A program made the translations under genes and the position numbers. Positions 59,944 to 64,000 of a stretch of 64,000 nucleotides of DNA are shown piece by piece (position 1 is the stretch's first letter; each line of letters opens with the position of its first letter). The notes beneath the pieces are model-generated. The model was not told the origin of the DNA. It ran no database searches and saw nothing but the letters and a program-made list of their open reading frames with translations. The DNA is from Thermohalobaculum sp039028795 (GTDB taxonomy: Bacteria > Pseudomonadota > Alphaproteobacteria > Rhodobacterales > Rhodobacteraceae): contig JBCCHJ010000001.1 in NCBI GenBank assembly GCA_039028795.1, positions 62,001 through 126,000 on the forward strand, in the 5' to 3' direction.

Positions 59944-61740
59944 ATGCTTGTCCACCGTTGGTTTGAGGCACGGATGCCGGCCGCATCAAATTCGTTGAAA
60001 GTTGGTGTACTGGCCGCGGCGTCATTCGCGTTGACAATGGGCTCATCCACTTTGCCCAGTATCGCACAGTCGGATAATAAGGTGACGCTAGAGGCGATCG
60101 ACGGCAGCACCAGAATTCGCGGCGAGTTGATCGAATACAATGAAGACGTTTACATCATAAAATCCAACCTTGGCACGTTGACCGTTGCCTTCGACTCGGT
60201 CGAATGTACTGGCGCCGCATGCCCCGACCTTTCACCTGACCCAGCGCTCACCCGTCAGGTGATACTGACAGCAGTTTCCGACGGGACGGTGATCATGGGA
60301 GAGCTTGTTGATTACAGCAGCGATCACTACACCATACGGACCGCGCTAGGTGAGTTCAGGATCTCCAACAGACTGGTCGATTGTGTCGGTGACGTTTGCC
60401 CAGAGATCGAAGTTTACGATCCAAACTTCTCAATCCGGATTGCCGATCGTTCGACTAGCAACATGATGCAAACGTTGCTCAGGGGTTTCGCCAGGTCGCA
60501 ACAACAGCTCTATCAAGCGGCTTCAAGCGAAGGACGCACGGACGTCGTGCGCATCAATGACCAAGAATCCGGTGAACTGATCGCAAATATAAACTTCGTT
60601 CATGGCGCAGATGACGGCCCGGGCGGAGCATTCGAAGATAGCAAGACTGAAGCGCTTATCTTGAACCGTGAACTCAGCGCCGATGCTCAGCAAGATTTCT
60701 CATCTTTCGGCAGCCTCAACGCGACGTTGCTTGGGCAAAGTGGTTTGGTCTTCATCGCCAATGACGATAATCCTGTGCGTGATCTCAGCGTCGAGGAACT
60801 GGCGGCCATTTGGAGCGGCGATCTTCGGTCTTGGCGATCGCTGGGTGCGGGCGACTTTCCAATTACGCTTCACCTCGCAGAGGACCGGGTGATCCGGGAT
60901 GCGGACTCCCTGGTCAAATTGGCAAACTTCATCGACAATCAGCCGGATGAGATCGTCGTTCATGCCACAGACGAAGATGTCATTGCCGCCGTCCAGTCAG
61001 AACGTCACGTGATAGGGTTGGTGGAACGCGTTTCTGCGGTAAACTCAAAGTCCAAAATGCTCAGCATTCGCAATGTCTGCGGCTTGGTCTCTTCTCCTTC
61101 CAACTTCGATGTAAAGGTTGGGCGCTACCCACTTGCTTCGCCGATATATGCATACACAAAGTCGAAAGGTGGCCACCCGTTTATCGAAGCCTTCATCGAA
61201 TGGGCGCAAACGGACGAAGCTCAGCAGCTTGTAGCACAGGCAGGCTTTGCAAGTCGGACATTGCAGCGGATGAAGATCCAGGACATGGGAGCTGCCGTGA
61301 TCCACACGGCAGCGGTCGAACCTGACTTCGACGGTGCAGAGTTCGCCTCGATGATGCGCGAGCTTCGCTATGCCGACCGTCTATCGATCACTTTCCGTTT
61401 CTTGCAAGGCTCAAGCCGTCTGGACGCCGAGTCAGTGGCGAACGTTCAAGAATTGGCGAAGCGCCTCCGGAACCGTGAGTTTGAAGGCCAGGAGGTTCTC
61501 GTTGTCGGGTTTGCCGACAGCGTCGGACCAGCGCCTAGGAACACGATCCTGGCAGCCCAGCGTGCCGATACGGTCCGCGAACTTCTGGCCGCACAGTTCA
61601 GCCCAGAGACGCTGCTGCAGGTGCCTTTGACATCGCTGAGCTTTGGCGAGCAAATGCCGGTTGACTGTAACAACACCGATGATGGCCGTGCCAACAATCG
61701 CCGGGTTGAAATCTGGGTTCGACTGCAATCGGAAAGCTGA
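59944..61740 (+). CDS. Phosphate-binding-protein-like/OmpA fusion
   Basis: A 598-residue exported protein. After a signal region (hydrophobic about 18-35) come two copies of a module of about 50 residues (47-95 and 106-154, 59 residues apart), each with G-E-L-(I/V)-(E/D)-Y, a Y-x-I-(K/R) strand and a closing C-x4-C-P (Cys88/93 and Cys147/152). Residues about 160-430 form a PstS-type periplasmic binding fold (LSVEELAAIWSGDLRSW, YPLASPIYAYT, DEAQQLVAQAGF). Residues about 460-596 are an OmpA-type peptidoglycan-binding domain (FLQGSSRLD, GFADSVGP, ANNRRVEI). It thus looks like a binding protein tethered to the cell wall. PBP-OmpA fusions are known in proteobacteria, but their role is unclear. Confidence 0.85.
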   Translation: MLVHRWFEARMPAASNSLKVGVLAAASFALTMGSSTLPSIAQSDNKVTLEAIDGSTRIRGELIEYNEDVYIIKSNLGTLTVAFDSVECTGAACPDLSPDPALTRQVILTAVSDGTVIMGELVDYSSDHYTIRTALGEFRISNRLVDCVGDVCPEIEVYDPNFSIRIADRSTSNMMQTLLRGFARSQQQLYQAASSEGRTDVVRINDQESGELIANINFVHGADDGPGGAFEDSKTEALILNRELSADAQQDFSSFGSLNATLLGQSGLVFIANDDNPVRDLSVEELAAIWSGDLRSWRSLGAGDFPITLHLAEDRVIRDADSLVKLANFIDNQPDEIVVHATDEDVIAAVQSERHVIGLVERVSAVNSKSKMLSIRNVCGLVSSPSNFDVKVGRYPLASPIYAYTKSKGGHPFIEAFIEWAQTDEAQQLVAQAGFASRTLQRMKIQDMGAAVIHTAAVEPDFDGAEFASMMRELRYADRLSITFRFLQGSSRLDAESVANVQELAKRLRNREFEGQEVLVVGFADSVGPAPRNTILAAQRADTVRELLAAQFSPETLLQVPLTSLSFGEQMPVDCNNTDDGRANNRRVEIWVRLQSES

Positions 61741-62087
61741 TAATTGGCAATACAGGCCGCCAGCTGCTCTGCCATCGAGAGCAGCTGGTGCCCTGGAGCA
61801 GAGGATCAAGTGGAATCGATACTCAGTATCCACACAGAGTTGCGAGCGCCAATTTATTGAAAGAGTTGTGTTTTACATCTGAGACTAGTCAGCCATTTTG
61901 AACCTGCTTTCGGACGCTGAGCAAAGCGGTCATCCAACAGACGAAATCAGAGCGATGAAATAAGCTTGTTGGCGGCGAATTAGGTGACATAACTTTCAGA
62001 AGAAATAAGCTTGATGAAAGGTTCAGTACTCAATCCGATTTGAGACTTCATAAAATAGCCTCTCGCTTGATAGACCAAGTATAGTTT
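61741..62087. other. 347-base convergent gap
   Basis: Apart from the hairpin at 61760-61788 this gap between convergent genes holds nothing recognisable. The part from about 61850 to 62090 is AT-rich compared with flanking genes. No promoter or small gene can be supported. Confidence 0.4.
61760..61788 (+). terminator. Long hairpin after the OmpA-fusion gene
   Basis: A perfect 11-bp stem CCAGCTGCTCT / AGAGCAGCTGG with a 7-base loop starts 20 bases after the stop codon. No T tract follows, so termination would need Rho or the hairpin may simply protect the 3' end. Confidence 0.55.
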
Positions 62088-64000
62088 TCAGAGAAATTGG
62101 AAGTCAGCATCTGCATTCAGCGTGTCTTCGTCCAGGTTAACTGTGTTGACTTGGAAGCCGACGGCGACGGTTTGGCCTGCCGCAAGTTCACCGTTCCAGC
62201 CGACATCCGTGACGGTCACGCCGTTGCTTGTGGCGGCCCATTCACTGTTCCAGTTGCCCAGGATCGACGCCGCATCAAAGTCGAATGTGACGGTCCAGCC
62301 GCCATTGAACTGCAACTGATCGACATTGGTGATTTCCAGATTGATCACCGCACCACTGCCCCAATCGTTTTCGATGGTCAGCCGTGCATCCAAGCTGTCA
62401 GATCCATCGCCGGACGACGGCGCCGGGATTGGCTCGACAGGATCTGGATCAGGCACTACTGGGTTCGGTTCAACGGGATCGGATGCAGTCGGTATAGGTG
62501 GGTTACCCGTTGAAGGCAGAGCATCGCCCAGTGGATCACCCAACACCACCATCGATTGGAAATAGTCGATGACGTCTTGATGCGGCACGTCGAGCGCTGG
62601 CCATTGTGGCCAGTCGAACGTGTCGTTCATGAAGGGCTGCGTTTGGTCGTGGCTCAGCACAGTCAGATGGTTTACATCATGAGCGATGGCACCTTCAGGC
62701 AGGTTCAACCAGCCATGGGTGCGGCCATGCATCCACCCGCCATAGTGCGGTTCCATCTTCAGCGTGTTTACGAAGTGGTGGAACAACCCATTGTCGGTCA
62801 GGAAATCGGCGAACCCGTCATGGCCATATTGTTCGACCATGGTGATCACATTTGCTGGTTCTCCCGAACGCGCTTCGCGCTGGATATCTGCCAGGATCTG
62901 AGGATCGAAGGCATCGTCGCTGATCCAACCAACCTTCGCGCCTTGCATTGCGTACCAAAGGCCTACACCTTGCAGATCGCCGCCCCAGGCTTGGGTGTTG
63001 TTGGTCAGCGTGTTGTCAAAGGCCCAAGTGCCTACTTCCTCTATTGTCGCATCTTCCAGGCCAAGGTAGTTACGAAGGCCGTTGTAAGCGATCACGGCCT
63101 CTGTCGTGATCGCTGTGCGGCCTCCCATCAGCTCATCATGACCGGTATGGCTGCTGGTGCCGTGATGGACGCCATACTCGGTGATGTCTGTGAACTCACC
63201 TGGCATTGGATGAGGGTGCGGATGTGGATCTGGATCTGGTTCGACCGGATCTGGATCAACTGGATTGCTGGTGTCGTCGTCATAGATGGTGCCGGTGGCC
63301 TCCAGAACTCCTGCTACGTTGTCGCCGGAGACGCGGAAGATGAAGGTCTCGGTATCCTCGACGAGGGTATCTGGATGAACCGAAACGACCACGGTCTTGG
63401 TCTGCTCGCCCGCAGCGAAGGTCAGCGTGCCTGAGGCTTCGTGATAGTCCCAGGCGATACTGCTGGTCGTATCCGCAACAGCGGTGCCATCGGCTGTTGC
63501 GTAAGTCAGCACCAGCTCCTCTGTTGCTGGTGCATCCAGCGAGACCGTGAAGGTTATATAGCGGTGCCCGTCATCGTGAACATGCATCGAGCCATCGTCG
63601 TGGGTGTGGCCCATCATCGGATCGGCCTCGGTCACCGATCCGCCGGTCACAGTCACCACGACCGGGGCATAGCCGGTGCCGCCGCCGGGGCCACCGCCCG
63701 GATCGGTCACCTCACCGATCGGGGTCCCAGTATAGTCCGGCTGGCTGTGATATGACGCACGGTCGACGCCGCCCGCCATGGCAACACTCTTGCCGCTGAA
63801 GATATTCTCGGTTGGGTAGCTGAAATTATCGATCACGCTCTCCAGGCCCATACGCCCGGCAATGCCGTCTTCCAACTGGTTGGCGCGCCATTCGAAATGC
63901 GAACTGTCCAGGTCTGAGAAGCTCACGTCGCGAAGCGTTATGCTCTGCCCCGTCAGCGGGCTGTAGAACCGGGCGCCTTCTGAGGTGTCCTCGACCGCGA
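62088..64000 (-). CDS. Large extracellular Calx-beta/CBM2-like protein (runs off the right edge)
   Basis: The minus-strand frame is open from the stop at 62088 to the window edge; a GTG at 63926 is only an internal codon, because 24 more sense codons precede it. In order from the edge: a segment with SITLRDVSFSDLD; a Calx-beta-like domain (about 63660-63280) with an inserted His/Asp-rich loop (GHTHDDGSMHVHDDGH); a Pro/Asp/His linker (DPHPHPHPMP); an unrecognised domain (about 63190-62530) rich in Trp, His and Asn; a second Pro linker; and a C-terminal CBM2-like cellulose-binding module (about 62400-62100, GGWTVTFDFDA, GVTVTDVGWNGELAAGQ). It is likely secreted and may bind polysaccharide. Whether the upstream part is catalytic is not visible. 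Confidence 0.8.
   Translation of the reverse strand, partial: AVEDTSEGARFYSPLTGQSITLRDVSFSDLDSSHFEWRANQLEDGIAGRMGLESVIDNFSYPTENIFSGKSVAMAGGVDRASYHSQPDYTGTPIGEVTDPGGGPGGGTGYAPVVVTVTGGSVTEADPMMGHTHDDGSMHVHDDGHRYITFTVSLDAPATEELVLTYATADGTAVADTTSSIAWDYHEASGTLTFAAGEQTKTVVVSVHPDTLVEDTETFIFRVSGDNVAGVLEATGTIYDDDTSNPVDPDPVEPDPDPHPHPHPMPGEFTDITEYGVHHGTSSHTGHDELMGGRTAITTEAVIAYNGLRNYLGLEDATIEEVGTWAFDNTLTNNTQAWGGDLQGVGLWYAMQGAKVGWISDDAFDPQILADIQREARSGEPANVITMVEQYGHDGFADFLTDNGLFHHFVNTLKMEPHYGGWMHGRTHGWLNLPEGAIAHDVNHLTVLSHDQTQPFMNDTFDWPQWPALDVPHQDVIDYFQSMVVLGDPLGDALPSTGNPPIPTASDPVEPNPVVPDPDPVEPIPAPSSGDGSDSLDARLTIENDWGSGAVINLEITNVDQLQFNGGWTVTFDFDAASILGNWNSEWAATSNGVTVTDVGWNGELAAGQTVAVGFQVNTVNLDEDTLNADADFQFL

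Noticed and set aside
63924..63926. GTG as start of the CBM2-like protein (612 residues)
   Set aside because: The same frame continues without a stop to the window edge and the added residues fit the domain flow, so the gene is cut by the window rather than starting here.

Overview
The window comes from an aerobic anoxygenic phototrophic alphaproteobacterium, most likely Rhodobacterales (roseobacter type). The evidence is the gene order crtI< / crtA-bchIDO> / <ppsR-<ppaA / bchFNBHLM-lhaA-puhABC-orf-acsF-puhE-hemA>, the spheroidene-type carotenoid gene crtA, the oxygen-dependent cyclase AcsF, PpsR/AerR regulation, and Tat-, TRAP- and Liv-rich flanking DNA. No replication gene, phage, CRISPR array, tRNA or rRNA was seen, so chromosome versus plasmid cannot be decided here.

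1-23.9 kb: about half of a photosynthesis gene cluster. It encodes Mg-chelatase (BchIDH), the Mg-protoporphyrin methyltransferase (BchM), the AcsF cyclase, the dark-operative protochlorophyllide reductase (BchLNB), the 3-vinyl hydratase (BchF), LH1/reaction-centre assembly factors (LhaA, PuhB, PuhC, PuhE), RC subunit H (PuhA), the 5-aminolevulinate synthase HemA that feeds the pathway, and the PpsR repressor with its B12-binding partner AerR/PpaA. Most genes overlap by ATGA or GTGA and so are probably translationally coupled. A Tat-type pseudoazurin and a strong terminator close this block.

23.9-36.4 kb: an Asp/Glu-racemase-family protein divergent from a DctPQM TRAP transporter, then one 8-kb gene for a 2673-residue type-I-secreted beta-helix protein.

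36.4-48.5 kb: one minus-strand catabolic operon in transcription order: GntR/UTRA regulator, LivKHMGF ABC importer, isocitrate-lyase/PEP-mutase-family lyase, HyuB, HyuA, an isochorismatase-family hydrolase lacking the usual cysteine, and an FAD oxidoreductase. The substrate is unknown.

48.5-57.2 kb: a two-armed hydrolase island. The LysR arm holds a frameshifted DUF1330 gene, an SDR, a Tat-exported haloalkane-dehalogenase-like enzyme with the full catalytic pentad, an SRPBCC protein and a DUF427 protein. The TetR arm holds a CMD/AhpD-like protein and an SRPBCC protein. Next to it are two exported alpha/beta hydrolases, one a lipoprotein relative of the dehalogenase that has lost its halide-binding residues. 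Two perfect TetR-type operators flank a TATAAT box.

57.2-64 kb: a scar of IS3-transposase and chemoreceptor fragments; then two paralogous Tat-exported proteins, each with two PilJ-like helical motifs, followed by a phosphate-binding-protein/OmpA fusion (the best candidate here for an undescribed envelope system); then a large extracellular Calx-beta/CBM2-like protein that runs off the right edge.
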